Below, piece after piece: positions 1 through 11,226 of a stretch of DNA of 64,000 nt (positions within the stretch are counted from its first letter, which is position 1; each line of letters starts with the position of its first letter). The translations under genes were made by a program, and so were the position numbers. A model generated the notes under the pieces. The model worked only from the letters and a program-made list of their open reading frames with translations. It searched no databases and had not been told where the DNA came from. Origin of the DNA: Phyllostachys edulis (Eukaryota > Streptophyta > Magnoliopsida > Poales > Poaceae); NCBI GenBank assembly GCA_036346405.1, contig CM070548.1:62148877-62212876 (forward strand), in the 5' to 3' direction.

Positions 1-1589
1 CCTCAGTTACATCTTCTGAAGACCCTAGAACCAATTCTGTAGGATAGCTGAAAGCAAGAGGTACCACAGCTAAGGCCTGATCAACTGTTGAGAATTGTAT
101 GATTTGATTATTTCCCCTTACATCACCCGAATCAATGTCCCTCTCCTCAGAGTCTACCTCACCATGTTTCCTGACTTTGGTTTTATTAGATCCACCTCCA
201 CTTTCTGTTCTGACGTATGGACTGAGTCTCCTCCAAATTTCTCAGCCATTTTTTCCCATTGTCTTATGATTGTTGTCACTAGACTCTTCCTCATCCTCAT
301 CATCTTCATCTTTCTTCTTATTTTGGTGTTTAGGACCAATATCACCATGAATCCCTCCTTTTTTCACAAAATCCACCCCTTCTGCCTCGAATTTAATCTC
401 ATAACCCACTGAGTTAATAAAGATTTCTATAAAGCAGTTGATATTAGAAGGCTCACGGCAAAAAACCTTGACCCTTACAGGATCCACCCTTAGCAAACTG
501 ATAGTATCAACCTCCATTGGTTCACCAACAACACTAGCAAACTCTTTGACAACATTTTCAGTTTTTGCAGCATTAGGAATCCCATACATCCTAATCCAAG
601 TAGATACCAAAATCAAAGAAGCTTCAGGATCAATAGTAGATTTCTCTATTTTAGCTTTAATAGAATGCAAAGCCATTTCAACACCCCTGGTTTTGGACAA
701 AGTATCCAAGATCTCTTTAGAAGAAAACACCACAGCATATTCTGTTTCAGAAATCTTGCGAACTCTCCAATCCCACTTATCTTGTGTAAGGTGTTTCAGT
801 TCAGCTTCAATTCTTTGAACGGAGGCTACCCCTTCTTTTATCACAATCACACCCGAAGCAGCTTGTTGATCAGGAATCTTGATATCAGGCATCTGAAAAC
901 TGTAAAAGCCCTGATCTGGAATCCCAAACCCAAATAATTTGAGATCCTTACTTCGTTTCTCATCTGGGCAATTAGAAGTAAGATGCCCAGTCTTTTTACA
1001 CTTGTAGCAAGCCGGGGGGTTAGTACACCTCGCTTGATGCTGACCAGATTGAAGGCATCGGAAGCAAGTACCTCTGTCTTCGTCACGAAGAACCCTAGTA
1101 TTTGAACCAATGTTCCCCCAATTTTTCCTCTAATCTTCCCCTTTAACAACATGCATTAGATCTTCCCAAGAAGAATCAGGACGATTTTGTTCAGATCTGA
1201 TGTTAACCCCTTTTCCACCATATCCACTCCTGCCTTCAATTCTGGCAGAATCATCTCTACGACTTCCCCCTTCTCTACTCGAAGAATCACATCGGTAATC
1301 ACCTTCCCACCCTTGGATTGATCATACACCCCTTTTCCTGACCCCCAGATCCATGAAAATCCAATCTATCTCTACCATGAGAGCCCAGATGCATACCTGG
1401 TTTCGAATTGCCCCCCTGTGGATTCTCTTGGAATCTTCGCGTCTGCTCTTGAGTTCTTCTCAGCCGCTCTCGAAGATCATCTTCATTTAGCAAATCATCC
1501 TCCTCCATCCAATCTTCCGGGACGTTTCGCTTACCCCGCCCATGAATGAGAGCTATCGCCCCATCGCCGAGGTCTCCTTCCTCGTGCAC
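1..1589 (-). pseudogene. CCHC zinc-knuckle / DUF4283-type protein, partial and broken
   Basis: Reading leftwards from about 1589, the first part is a charged segment rich in Glu, Arg and Gln (MEEDDLLNEDDLRERLRR, with the first M at 1518). In another frame near 1000-1075 come two CCHC knuckles, CFRCLQSGQHQARC and CYKCKKTGHLTSNC; the first has its histidine shifted by one. The frame runs on through MPDIKIPDQQ into a DUF4283-like domain (892-about 400) and an acidic KKKDEDDEDEEESS stretch. A TGA at 242-244 stops it, but the same frame is open to the window edge, so the protein once continued. The N-terminal part and the knuckles lie in different frames, so an intron or frameshift lies between them (about 1100-1300). 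DUF4283/CCHC proteins are abundant in grass genomes and are usually relics of retroelements; no host role is inferred. Family call is firm; its intactness is not. Confidence 0.6.
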
Positions 1590-2429
1590 GATCCATCGCC
1601 CCTTCTCGAACCACCTCAGCGAAGGAGCGGCACAAGGGCTCGGGATCTAGACCCTCCGAACCACCCTAGTATCCAACCCTAATCGCCTGATTTCCCCTCT
1701 CCTCGCGATAAAACCTAGCTTTCCCACTGACGCATGCTTAGGAACCCTACGCCAGGATTGAGAGAATAGATCCAAGAAAATAGTGCCAAACCGATGAGCC
1801 GACCCATACCTGCTCCCATGGCAAGGAATCCCTTCTCGAACCTTCGACTCATGACTCACCTGATCAGCAGCGCCACCCAACCGAAGTCCCAGGGTCGCCA
1901 CCAAGTGTCGCGCCCGCCCCTCGGCGATGGTGTCAAAGCCCGCACCATCGGGCGGTGCGTGGTCGGCCTTCCCAGGCGACGCGTGCCCCGGCAAGCACCT
2001 AGAGGCACCAGCACTCGCCATTTTTTTTGTCGTCCCTCTAGTTGGTTACGCAAATCTTATGCGTGTTCGGGAAGGTCACCGGTACAATAAGGCGTGAAGG
2101 TTACCACGACACTTGTACAGCTTATCATGAAACTTGTACAAGCAATGGCGCAATTGGGACTTGGAAATTTTGTAAGCGCATCGGAGAATGGTGACAACGT
2201 GACATCGTTGGTGTAACTAACCTAGCTTCAATCTTGGTAAATGATGTAGAGACTCTGCAGAAGAGTGCAAACAAGATGGTGATTCTTCGAATGTCACGTA
2301 CAGTACTCTTGGCAGCGTTTAGAATGCATCAACCGTTGAATCTTACCTGGAGACGTATGACTATGGTTCTTACGACCGACTAAAGAAATATTGTAATTAT
2401 TTCCTACCATCGTTCCCTTCTTCATTTGT
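1590..2429. other. Intergenic or 5' flank, no gene recognised
   Basis: 1590-2050 is GC-rich and open in several frames on both strands, but I recognise no domain. It may be the 5' part of the minus-strand CCHC/DUF4283 locus. 2050-2429 shows nothing I can name. Confidence 0.4.
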
Positions 2430-2650
2430 AAAACTCCGATTTTTTTTGTCTAAATGACACTATTTAAAACGGCATTAGCAAAAATAATATCATCGCATCC
2501 GTAATTGCAAAAATGACCCTCCTGAGGTTTGTCCGTCCCGTGGCCTTACGTACGAGAGCGTCATTTTTGCAATTACGGCTACGAAAACGTCATTTTTGCT
2601 CATACCGCTTCAAATAATACAATTTAGGCCAAAAACTCATAAAACTATGT
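2430..2650. mobile_element. Small foldback (MITE-like) element
   Basis: The two halves are inverted copies of each other. The left half reads taaatgacactatttaaaac and then ccgtaattgcaaaaatgac. The reverse complement of the right half reads ctaaattgtattatttgaag and then ccgtaattgcaaaaatgac. Ends are approximate and I could not define a target duplication. No coding capacity. Confidence 0.5.
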
Positions 2651-2657
2651 AGGCTTA

Positions 2658-3269
2658 GAGCATCTACAACGATCGCGTCATTTATTCTTAAGGGGTTGCC
2701 ACACAGGGGCGTGCTTGACCCAAAGGCTTAGGCCTCGGGCACCAACTGTGGCCCAGCTTGTAGTCTCTTCCACATAGAAAAATTTTGCTTTATCCACAAA
2801 TTTTACATGAGAATTTGAGTTGGGCCTCGGGCCATTGCCCCAGAGGCCTGAGGCCTAGCTCCGCCACTGGTTGCCATATCAGTATTTAGATGATGTGGAG
2901 GAGAGAGGGTGATGTTGTTTCTAGATAAAGAAACTAGGAAATTGTTAATACCAAGATACAAGAAACAACAAAATACTCTATTAAAGATTTACTTGTTACC
3001 TAAAAACGCGTTTTGTGGGTCCCACCGTCTTAAAGCAAAATATCCACCAAATCATTTGTGCAAAAACTTCATTATTGATATGATAAATGAGCTAAAACAT
3101 GTAGGCCACAAAGTTGTACTTCATTATTGATCATTAAGAATCATGCACACTTGCGATAATTAAAGTCTTGACACAAACTCGAAACAATCCATTGGAAGAC
3201 ATGTTCTTTTTATTAGATTGAGTCTCTCTCTCTTAAGAATGAGTTAAAAACAAACTATTGTAGATGCAC
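2658..3269 (-). mobile_element. Tourist-type (PIF/Harbinger) MITE, copy 1, interrupted
   Basis: Starts with gagcatctac directly after TTA and ends near ttgtagatgc, with a decayed 3' tip. Inside it is the reverse complement of the element at 6102-6563: shared landmarks include the acgcgttttgtgggtccca block, cttcattattgatatgataa and the ttattagattgagt block. It is split by a small hAT-like insertion at 2704-2869. Orientation is given relative to the 6102 copy. Confidence 0.75.
2704..2869. mobile_element. hAT-like short element nested in the Tourist MITE
   Basis: Inserted between the duplicated flanks gttgccac (2695-2702) and gttgccat (2870-2877), an 8-bp duplication with one mismatch. Its ends are caggggcgtgc and ctccgccactg; reverse-complemented, the right end reads cagtggcggag. 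The 8-bp duplication and CAGnGGCG-type ends fit a hAT non-autonomous element. Removing it restores the colinearity of the MITE. Confidence 0.6.
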
Positions 3270-3333
3270 AGATACACTCGTTTGGACACTTTTGTAATAG
3301 ATATATTCGTTTGGTGTGAGATATATGTACGAT

Positions 3334-3555
3334 CAGGGATAAAATTCGATCGGTTCTCAATTTGGGCCGGATTCAAAATCATTTGGTTTTTTTTCGGTTT
3401 TGCAAATTCAAATTTTGAATTTCGAATTTCAACTGGTTTTTAAGTAAATTCAAACGAATTTCACTCGGAAAAAAGCTGGTTTGACCGGTAACTGGCCGGT
3501 TACCGGTCTCGGCCAGCCAGCGAAAAGTTTGCCTGATCCGGTTATGTGATCCCTA
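3334..3555. mobile_element. hAT-type MITE with perfect 8-bp TSD
   Basis: Flanked by the exact 8-bp duplication tgtacgat (3326-3333 and 3556-3563). Ends are cagggataaaattcg and, reverse-complemented, tagggatcacataac. The inside is rich in aaattc / gaattt and ccggtaac / gttaccgg palindromes, as in other hAT non-autonomous elements. 222 bp, non-coding. Confidence 0.75.
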
Positions 3556-3558
3556 TGT

Positions 3559-3600
3559 ACGATCCAAAGTATGGCTGCTACGATCCAAAGTATGGCTGCT
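3559..3600. repeat. 21-bp tandem duplication
   Basis: Two copies of a 21-bp unit (tacgatccaaagtatggctgc plus one shared base) lie directly against the right TSD of the hAT MITE. Either replication slippage or a footprint of an earlier excision could have made it. Confidence 0.7.
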
Positions 3601-4802
3601 ATCTTTGTATACTGGATGGGTTTGTTGCACAGGCTCTTTAAAAAATATAGGCTACATTTAACCTTTTATTTATTTCTTTTCCATCCGTAATACTGGTACT
3701 ATTTTAAAGAGCGAATTTTCATGTGTAATCTTGGCATTGCTTTTCACGTGTTTGAAAGCAGCCGTGTATCAAGCATATGCTGCAGGGAGACGGTTGGTTT
3801 GGTTTGGTTCTCCTCGCGTCAGTAGCACATGGTCTCTGACAAGCCCCAACGTGTTTCCTCATCCATCCGATTGGACCGATTGGATTATATTTCCTCTTAA
3901 CTAAATCTTGATCCGTGTCAGCTGTACCTTGAACCGCGATGTCTGAAAGTGGATTGAGATGTCTGTAATAAAGTATTCAATGTGATGATTCATAGTTCAT
4001 GGCATTAAAAGTGATTTTTACCTTCCGATCAGGTTGATATCCTATGGATACAGTATTACTACAATATTCCCATTGTATCAGATGTTTCGGTGATGCATGC
4101 TATTACTATCGTGCATAACACTATTCACACACTCACAAAGTATTATTCACGTGGCGAGTCTCGTAGTAATGCAGGGGATCGAAAGGCAGATGAAAGGCCG
4201 CGGCTTCATCGCAGTTATCAGGTCGCTATGCAGAGTGCTGTGCACTCCAATAAACACGAGAAAACTTTAGAAAAAATAATAAACACGGGAAAATATGCAC
4301 TAATATGACAGAAAAAGTATTTTTTAAGAAAAGGAAAAGAGGTGGGGCCGTGGCATCAGAGAGGTAATCCGTTCCGCTGGGAGTCGATGGCTCACGTGCG
4401 GGGGTTGGCTTTGGCGTGTGGACACGGCGTAGCGTGTCCCGCGTGGTCGCCGGCCCGTCGCAGCCAGCGAGCCAACCACCCGTGATGACCCAAGCCGCAT
4501 GACCCGCGGCCGGCTCGCTCCGCTCCGGCTCGCTCCCGTCCCGTCCACCGGCTGCAGCCGGTGCCCCGCCGCGGGGCCCACCGCCTCGTGCCGCCGTGTA
4601 CGGCTACTGCGCTAGTAGCTCTCACGAGGCTCTTGGAGATCGTCCCGTTCGTCCGTTCGCGTCCCACTAACTGTACCTGTACTTACTAATTTTTCGCTTT
4701 CCCCACCCTGATTAAGGCACTAAGTTTTGTTTACTTGTGAGGCTAATGTAATGGCTACTACATAATAGTAGCTATACTAAGCAGCCGTGCTTTCTGCCAA
4801 AG
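3601..4802. other. Intergenic, no gene recognised
   Basis: Nothing recognised apart from a GC-rich patch at about 4380-4670 that is open in two minus-strand frames but holds no known domain. It could be a CpG-rich relic of a gene end or chance. Confidence 0.4.
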
Positions 4803-5018
4803 CGCGAGATTTCAGGGTTAATCCGGACAAAAAGCAAGCAAGCGCGCATCTCTTAAATCAAACGAGCTGCAGTATAGGGACGACAATCTTGCACGATTAC
4901 CCGCAGGTATCGCGAGATTTCAGGGTTAATCCGGACAAAAAACAAGCAAGCGCGCATCTCTCAAATCAAATGAGCTGTAGTCTAGGGACGACAATCTTGC
5001 ACGATTATCCGCGTACCC
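4803..5018. repeat. 108-bp tandem duplication spanning a hAT end
   Basis: Unit 1 is 4803-4910 and unit 2 is 4911-about 5018, starting cgcgagatttcagggttaat. Each unit holds about 70 bp of flank followed by about 36 bp that match the 5' tip of the adjacent hAT element (tagggacgacaatcttgcac). So the duplication joins host DNA to a transposon end. Unit 1 therefore carries an orphan copy of the hAT tip. Confidence 0.75.
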
Positions 5019-6004
5019 GCGGGTAAAAACTCTAATAGAGGTGTGCATGTTCGTTTTTTATTACCCACGGGCATGTTCATGGGAGCAAACTATGCCCGAC
5101 AGGCAAACGGGCATAGGTATGAGGGAGCTCCACCCGTACTCGTTCCATCCGATTACTCGCCATCTCCCACTGACAAGTGGGCCAACTGTTGAAAAACCCT
5201 AAACCGCCCCTCCTCACGCTCGGCCCATCAAGGCGGCGTGATACACCACCGCCTCACACCCAACGCGCCTCGCCTCGCGCTTCTTCTTGAATCGAGGTAC
5301 GCGCCTTTTCCCTCCTCGTATCCCCCCTCTCCTGCTTGCGCTCCATCATGGGCATTTCATCGAGCAGTTGGTGCGTGATGAGGGGTTTTGCGTTGCCTGT
5401 GTCGTTCTTGCCCTCACGATCATTTCTTCGAGCAGTTGGTGACCACTGTGTGGTTTTCCACCGTGTCACGGGCATTTCGTCGAGCAATTGTTTGTGAATC
5501 CCTGTCTATATCATTTGAGTGCACGCCCATAAGTAGCATTAAGGAAATCGATCAAACTATCCAATACCGTGAAAGAGAAACTTCCCAGATCCAGTGAAGC
5601 TTATCATAAACCCTGCACAGGCATATTGTGCTCGATACCATGCCGTGCTAGATTCAGATTGAATTGTCTTGCCATTTGTGGGATAAAGCGTGAATTCTTG
5701 GGAAAAAATAACTTGCGATTTTATTTTCTCTTTTTGCGGTCATTCAATTTGAAAACTAGTATCGTTTACATGCTCAAATTCGTCGTAAGCAACTGCCCAT
5801 GGTATCGTTTACATGCTAGATTATACGACTCTGATATGATGTTGTAGTCCTAACATTGTTTGCGGGTACATGGGCATACCCGCAGGCGACGGGCATAGGC
5901 GAGGTTCTTCGCTTGTCGTCCTTGGTAGGCATGTCCATTCGAGGTCGCGAGCATGGGTATAAGCGAGCACTGCTCATGCCCATCGCGTCCGATTGCCATC
6001 CCTA
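4983..6004. mobile_element. Non-autonomous hAT element
   Basis: Left end is tagggacgacaatc and right end, reverse-complemented, is tagggatggcaatc: a 14-bp TIR with two mismatches. It is flanked by ctgtagtc (4975-4982) and ctgcagtc (6005-6012), an 8-bp TSD with one mismatch. Near the ends, gggcat / atgccc and gcgggta motifs are clustered, as in subterminal transposase sites of hAT elements. No transposase is visible in the 1022 bp; several internal frames are open but match nothing I know. Confidence 0.75.
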
Positions 6005-6101
6005 CTGCAGTCTGTCCATCGTCGTCACTTGCCTCAGGGCTAATTTGCACCTTCACCTTTTAGCCTAGCTTAGTTTTGCGTTGTTTGTCTTGACCGCCTT
6101 A

Positions 6102-6563
6102 GAGCATCTACAATAGTTTATTTCTTAGCTTGTTACTAAGAGGAGAGAGAGTACTCAATCTAATAAAAAGAAACAAGTCTCCCAATAGATTGTTTCTTGA
6201 GCTTGTGTCTAAGACTTTAATTGCTACAAGTGTGCATGATTCTTGATGATCAATAATGAAGTATAACTTTGTGGCTTACATGTTTTGGCTCATTTATCAT
6301 ATCAATAATGAAGTTGGGCTACACAAGTAATCTGGTGGATATTTTGCTTGGAGACAGTGTGACCCACAAAACGCGTTTGTAAGTAACAAGTAAATCTCTA
6401 ATAGAGTATTTGGTTGTTTATTGTGTCTTGGTATTAACAATTTGCTGGTTTCTTCATCTAAAAACAATCTCACCTTTTCTCCTCACATTCTCTCCTCCAC
6501 ATCACCTAAGTGCTGATGTGGCAACCCCTTAGTAACAAGTGACGTGGACTGTTGTAGATGCTC
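6102..6563 (+). mobile_element. Tourist-type MITE, copy 2 (intact ends)
   Basis: Bounded by TTA (6099-6101) and TTA (6564-6566). TIRs are gagcatctacaat and, at the right, tgtagatgctc. 462 bp, non-coding, AT-rich. This is the reference copy for the family; 2658-3269 is inverted relative to it and 13731-14072 is a shorter copy. Confidence 0.85.
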
Positions 6564-7078
6564 TTACTAATCGTGGAGCATACGTACCTTGGACATTTGG
6601 GGGGACTGCAACCACGAGAACATTTCAGGTGAAAATACCCATCCTTATCAAAATCTGAAAATTTTGATATGGACCGTTGGATTGTGTATCAACGCTCCCA
6701 CCCCGAAGATTTTGCAAATGAACCCTCGGGACTATCGGCCCCATCCTCCTCGGACCACTTTCGCCCATCTCTCTTTCTCGTCTCACCCCAAATCTCTCAC
6801 TCCCTTCTACCGCCGACGGGTGGGAGTAGCACAGTGAGGGAGAGTGGCCGACGCGGGGGCTGGGTAGTTGACCAGGCGAGCGAGGGATTCGGCCATATCT
6901 AGGCGTCCTCCTCGACGCAAGCGCGAGGCCACGATGTCCACGGACCGCATGTCTCCTCCCTCCTCCACCGCCGGTGCTGCACTTCCTCCATCCTCGTCCT
7001 CCAGCTCCACGGTCCACCGGCCAAGTTCTTGATTTTTTTTTTGTGGGCGCGGGCTGTCATACAATTATTGCTGGTTTT

Positions 7079-7400
7079 CTTAAAGACGAAATCCGAATGC
7101 AATTTCTTGGAGGTGGAAAAAATGTCCATGTATCCGAAAATGCAACTCCTTGCAATTTGTTGCTGATGAAATCCCGAAAATGAAACTTGAAGATGAAATC
7201 CGAATGCAAATTCTTGAAAATAAAATCCAAAGGGATTTTTTTTCCTTGCAATTTTTGTTGCATTTTGCTTAAAGATGGAAAGTGAAAAAAATGAACTAGA
7301 CATGCAACTTCTTGAAGATGAAATCCGAATGCAATTTCTTGAAGATGGGAAAAATGTCCCATGTGTCCGAAAATGCAACTTCTTGCAACGAACAATTTGT
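7079..7400. repeat. Dispersed internal repeat, two full copies and one partial
   Basis: The block gatgaaatccgaatgcaatt ... tccgaaaatgcaact occurs at 7085-7165 and 7315-7400, with a partial copy at 7190-7225. It keeps several frames open by chance and is not a gene. Confidence 0.65.
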
Positions 7401-7547
7401 TGAAGCTGAACATGTTGATTGGGGAAAGGAGGACGAAAGGACGATGAAAGGAGGACGGGAGAGGAAGGGTGATGAGGATTATGGGTCATTTGCAAAAGTG
7501 TACCTTAAGGTTGCCGGCGTTTCTTTTTGTGCAAAATGCGCACATAA

Positions 7548-7863
7548 GGGCTTGTCCAATAGCGCCATGTCAGTCGTCGGTTAGCACTTCCATGTCCGCA
7601 AAATCTTAGGTGGAAGAGAGAGAAACATAAGAGAGAAGGGAAACTGTCTCTTCCTCAAACAACTATCTCTACATACGAACCAAGACAAAGCAACCAGTGC
7701 ATGTGAGAGAGGGGGTGGAAGAGTGGGAATATTATAAGTTTGGTATGAATGTTAGAGACAACTTGCTAGAAACAGCTTATTGGAGGTGTTGTCTCTAATT
7801 CTGTCTTTCGGTGACGTAGAGTTGATATAAAAAAAATTAGAGACGATACTATTGGAGATGCCC
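7548..7863. mobile_element. Tourist-like MITE with TAA duplication
   Basis: Flanked by TAA (7545-7547) and TAA (7864-7866). TIRs are gggcttgtccaatag and, reverse-complemented at the right, gggcatctccaatag. 316 bp, non-coding. A different family from the gagcatctac elements, though it uses the same kind of 3-bp target. Confidence 0.75.
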
Positions 7864-7998
7864 TAAGAGGTGGAGGACATCAGGGGAGATCTGGACATCG
7901 GTACATAATCCAACGGTACATAACCATAATTTTTGGATTTTAAAAAACAGGTGCATTTTCACCTGATACGCCCTCGTGCAACCACTCCCTTCTTTTTT

Positions 7999-8275
7999 GA
8001 TTTTTTAAATAATCATTATTTTATTTCGAAATATAGCAATATACCTGCATTTTTTATTTTATATAAATAATCATCTGCCACTCTACCGTTGGGCTACTTG
8101 GATCTAGTCGTTCAACCGTTGGGCGACTGACCATAGTCGCCCAATCGTCGAGCGACAAGGAGAGTAGTCGCCCGGTGGTTGAGCAGCTGTACCTAGTCAC
8201 CCAACGGTCGCGCAACACATGGAGCAGTCGCTCGGTGGTTGAGCGACTTGTGGAGCAGTCACTCAACCGATGGGT
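7999..8275 (+). repeat. MULE-A left TIR with palindrome array
   Basis: AT-rich outer 90 bp followed from about 8085 by five to six near-palindromic units of roughly 30-36 bp with the core gtcgcccaa / ttgggcgac. Mirrors 11787-12079. Confidence 0.75.
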
Positions 8276-8936
8276 GATTTAAAATAATTACATTATTATT
8301 TTAAAAATCTGATGGAAATAATTATGGAGGAATTAATGACAACTTTTGTAGGTAATACATTTAGCAAATCTTGTTTGTAGGGTTTTTTTTTGGAAATAAG
8401 TGGGTGGTAGTTGGTTTGTTTGTGATTTTCGTAGATTCTCAAGGCTACGAAATCTGTTAGACTCGCAATAACATTTTGTGTTCGTCGTATGTTGTTGTAG
8501 TGTGGTAAATTTCAAAATAATTTTGTGAGCACGATTGAGGTAGCCATGATTCGTAAGTAGGAAGGTAAGTGATATTGCGATGCGTCAAGGAATTCATACG
8601 TAGTGGAGAACTTTGGAGAAATGGCGCAACGATAACAACCCGAGGGAATTCACACACAACCATGTCATAGTAACTATGAAGTAAAATATGTACGCAATGA
8701 ATACAAGTGCACCAAGCACAACGAAGACCCCCTACTAGCCGCCTGCTACACCACCCGTAGCACCTCCTCCATCATCACCGCGTCCCACCCCTGGTCCGTG
8801 TCCGCCCATACGGCCCCGCTTGGGCTTCCTCAGCATAGGGTGTCGGGGCTTCCCCGACAGGGTGAGACGGTTAGGAGCCCTATTGACTCGTGGTCCCAAG
8901 GCCTGTGGGGTCGACTACCTCGGTGCTGCATAGCCA

Positions 8937-11226
8937 TCAGAACCGATGAGTCATGCGACCGGAAAAAGAACATCGGCAGGTCTTGGTGGCGTGCTCCGTG
9001 ACCTCCCCCAGGTCTTTCGCAAAGTAGATGTCCACGTCGTGCGAGAGGTCCTCGTGCGGGAAGAGCTGAACTCCCAGCTGGGGTGCGTAACCTACAAGAC
9101 AAATTTTGTTTATTCGTGCAACATATCGGTGCGCCACAAACCTGAAGAGACGAAACGTACCTTCGGTGTGGTCCATGTCGCGCGTCCAACTGTCATACAT
9201 GTTGGGGAATAACGGATACTGCCCTAGCGCCGACGGGTAGGGGTCTAGAGACGATGCCGGTGGGTACCCACGTGCCAACATTGACCCTCTGGCCCGGCCC
9301 GACGGCGGCGGGGGTGGTTAGCCACGTGCCCAGCTTGACACTCCAGCCTGGTCAGGCACTAGTGGGGCATGTGCTGGGTGGACTATAGGACATGGTGGCC
9401 TCGGTGTACGCATCGATGTGGCCACCACCAGGACCATCATGCACGACGTCAGGGTCAGGACACGCCTTCCCACATTGTGCACCCGACGAGCCATCTGCAG
9501 TAGCTCGTCACACGTCACCTCCGCACTGTGGGCGACCCTGTCCAGGATCGACCTGGAGTACCTCACACTCGCGACGGTGATGTCCGTCTGCAAGGAGTAC
9601 ATAAAAGCATCAAATTTGTAATTGTGGTAATCGTACTCGAACATTTCGAAACACGAGAATACGTACCGCGAGGTGCACGTTCCGCGCGAAGTGTACAGGG
9701 TACACGTTAGTCCGTGCTGGTACGTGAGCGGGGGGAGGGTCCACGACATGCACCAGCCTGGTGCGTGTCTGTGGAGCGTATCAACGTAGGTACTTGTTGT
9801 ACGCGCTGGGGTCGCATGGGGCGCCCTCCTGCACGCAGTCTTGGAGGGCCTCTGCCCACTCCTCCACCCAAGACTCCATCTTCACTGGCCGGCTCGTCCT
9901 GCTTCCACCCCTCCTACTATGCCTGTGAAATGTACCATTGCAATTATGAGCCATCACAACATAACTGGAAAAATAATAGCAACATGTGTTGTGTGTAACT
10001 CACCCGTGGACCGAGTTGGGCAACCGACGCCCGACGAGGACTGGAACAACCTGGCGGAGGCCGAACTGACACATCACCCTGTGCACCGCGTAGTCCTCAA
10101 CGAACACGTTGAAGACGAGCTTCCTCTGTGTCATCCAGTACGCCTGGTCGCGCCAGCACAGTGAGGACAGCCCGGCGGGAGCGCGGTCCTCCATCTCTTG
10201 AGCAGAGTACGTCTCCCAGCGCATGTCGTCAGCGGTGAAGGCGGTCAGTACTTTCGGCAAGTCTTTCGTACGCAGTGACTCTGCGTCGCAAACCCGTGTC
10301 TCTGAGGATAGACAGTGGTTACAAATGAAGACTCGTAATACGATTGAAGTAAAGATACAGGAGAGATACATGAGAGTACGTACCCGTCTATAGCACCAAA
10401 GGGACCCTGCGGTTGGCTGGTCCACCGCGCCCCCGGGGTACATGTCCGCGTGGTACGGACCGTTGTCGACCAGCATGGGCTGTCCGAGGGAGAAGCACTC
10501 AAATGACCACAACTACAGCAGGAGGGGGGCAACCTGTGAGGATAGAGCTCGGCCTCGTCCTGCAACACGCATCGCATATGCCGTGGTACGTCGCGGCAAG
10601 TACGGCAGATCCCCAACTGATCTGCACTTCCTCCCCGTCAGCGATGGCCCTCGCGTACCTCACGAGGTGGGCGTCGACAAATTTAGCGTGGCTGCTGGTA
10701 AATAGTACTGAGTCGAACAGCCACAGCAAGTACACCTCGAGATGCTGCGACACCTGGTCCTCACTGGCCTCTAGGTCCATCCACTCGACCTGTGCGGAAA
10801 CGCCTCATTACTAAGCCCATCATATGGCAAGGATAGTTCATTGCTAAACAGGGGAAATGCATCGAATACGTACCCAGAACTACGAAAGCCACCGCAGGGC
10901 GGCCCATGCCTCTTTCACATCGGGAAGATAAAGTACGTTAGCACGGCATCGCCCGGAAGAACCCCCTCAAACCTGCCCAGCAGGTCCTCAAGCCATTCGG
11001 CAGGCGCGTCCGGTGGGGAGGCAGCGTCTCCCGCGATAGGAAGGCCGAGTAGCACCGCGACGTCCTCCAGAGTGGGGGTCATCTCCCCAAATGGGAGGTG
11101 GAATGTGTGCATCTCGGGCCGCCACCGGTCCACTAAAGCTGTCAGCAGTGACCGATCGAACAGGAACTGTCGTGATCGCTCCGGGCCGGCCTCAAAAATT
11201 CTGAAAAATTTGCTGCATTCTTCCAT
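8937..11226 (-). pseudogene. Plant mobile domain (PMD, aminotransferase-like) gene, broken
   Basis: The first part (11226-10915) starts MEECSKFFRIF and contains the PMD signature WRPEMHTFHLPFGEMTPTLE followed by DVAVLLGLPIAG. Later segments read EVYLLWLFDSVLFTS and ISWGSAVLAATYHG (10780-10560), LWSFECFSLGQPM with HADMYPGG (10510-10390), and RDQAYWMTQRK with VHRVMCQFGLRQ (10170-10000). The rest is AYNKYLR.YAPQTRTRLVHV (about 9790), a 5' intron edge at 9690 and an end MTHRF-stop at 8937. Breaks: one extra C in a C-run and a TAG at 10513-10515 just before LWSFE, where the family has Gln; a TGA at 9781-9783 where the family has Trp; and a probable frameshift near 9440. PMD proteins (for example MAIN/MAIL1) act in silencing and genome stability, and PMD genes are also common inside grass transposons. 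Here it is transposon cargo and surely inactive as written. Confidence 0.75.

Larger units (their letters stand above)
6625..7966. mobile_element. Possible TIR element with scrambled interior
   Basis: The left side (6625-6720) and the right side (7880-7966) are inverted copies: both read tcaggtgaaaat followed by ccgttggattatgta-like sequence when aligned. The interior holds a GC-rich stretch (6840-7030), two copies of a repeat block and an inserted MITE. I could not find a matching target duplication, so the ends are uncertain. Confidence 0.4.

Noticed and set aside
4324..4667. Overlapping minus-strand frames with Arg/Gly-rich products
   Set aside because: GC-rich patch, no domain, no splice logic, no initiation context; probably chance.
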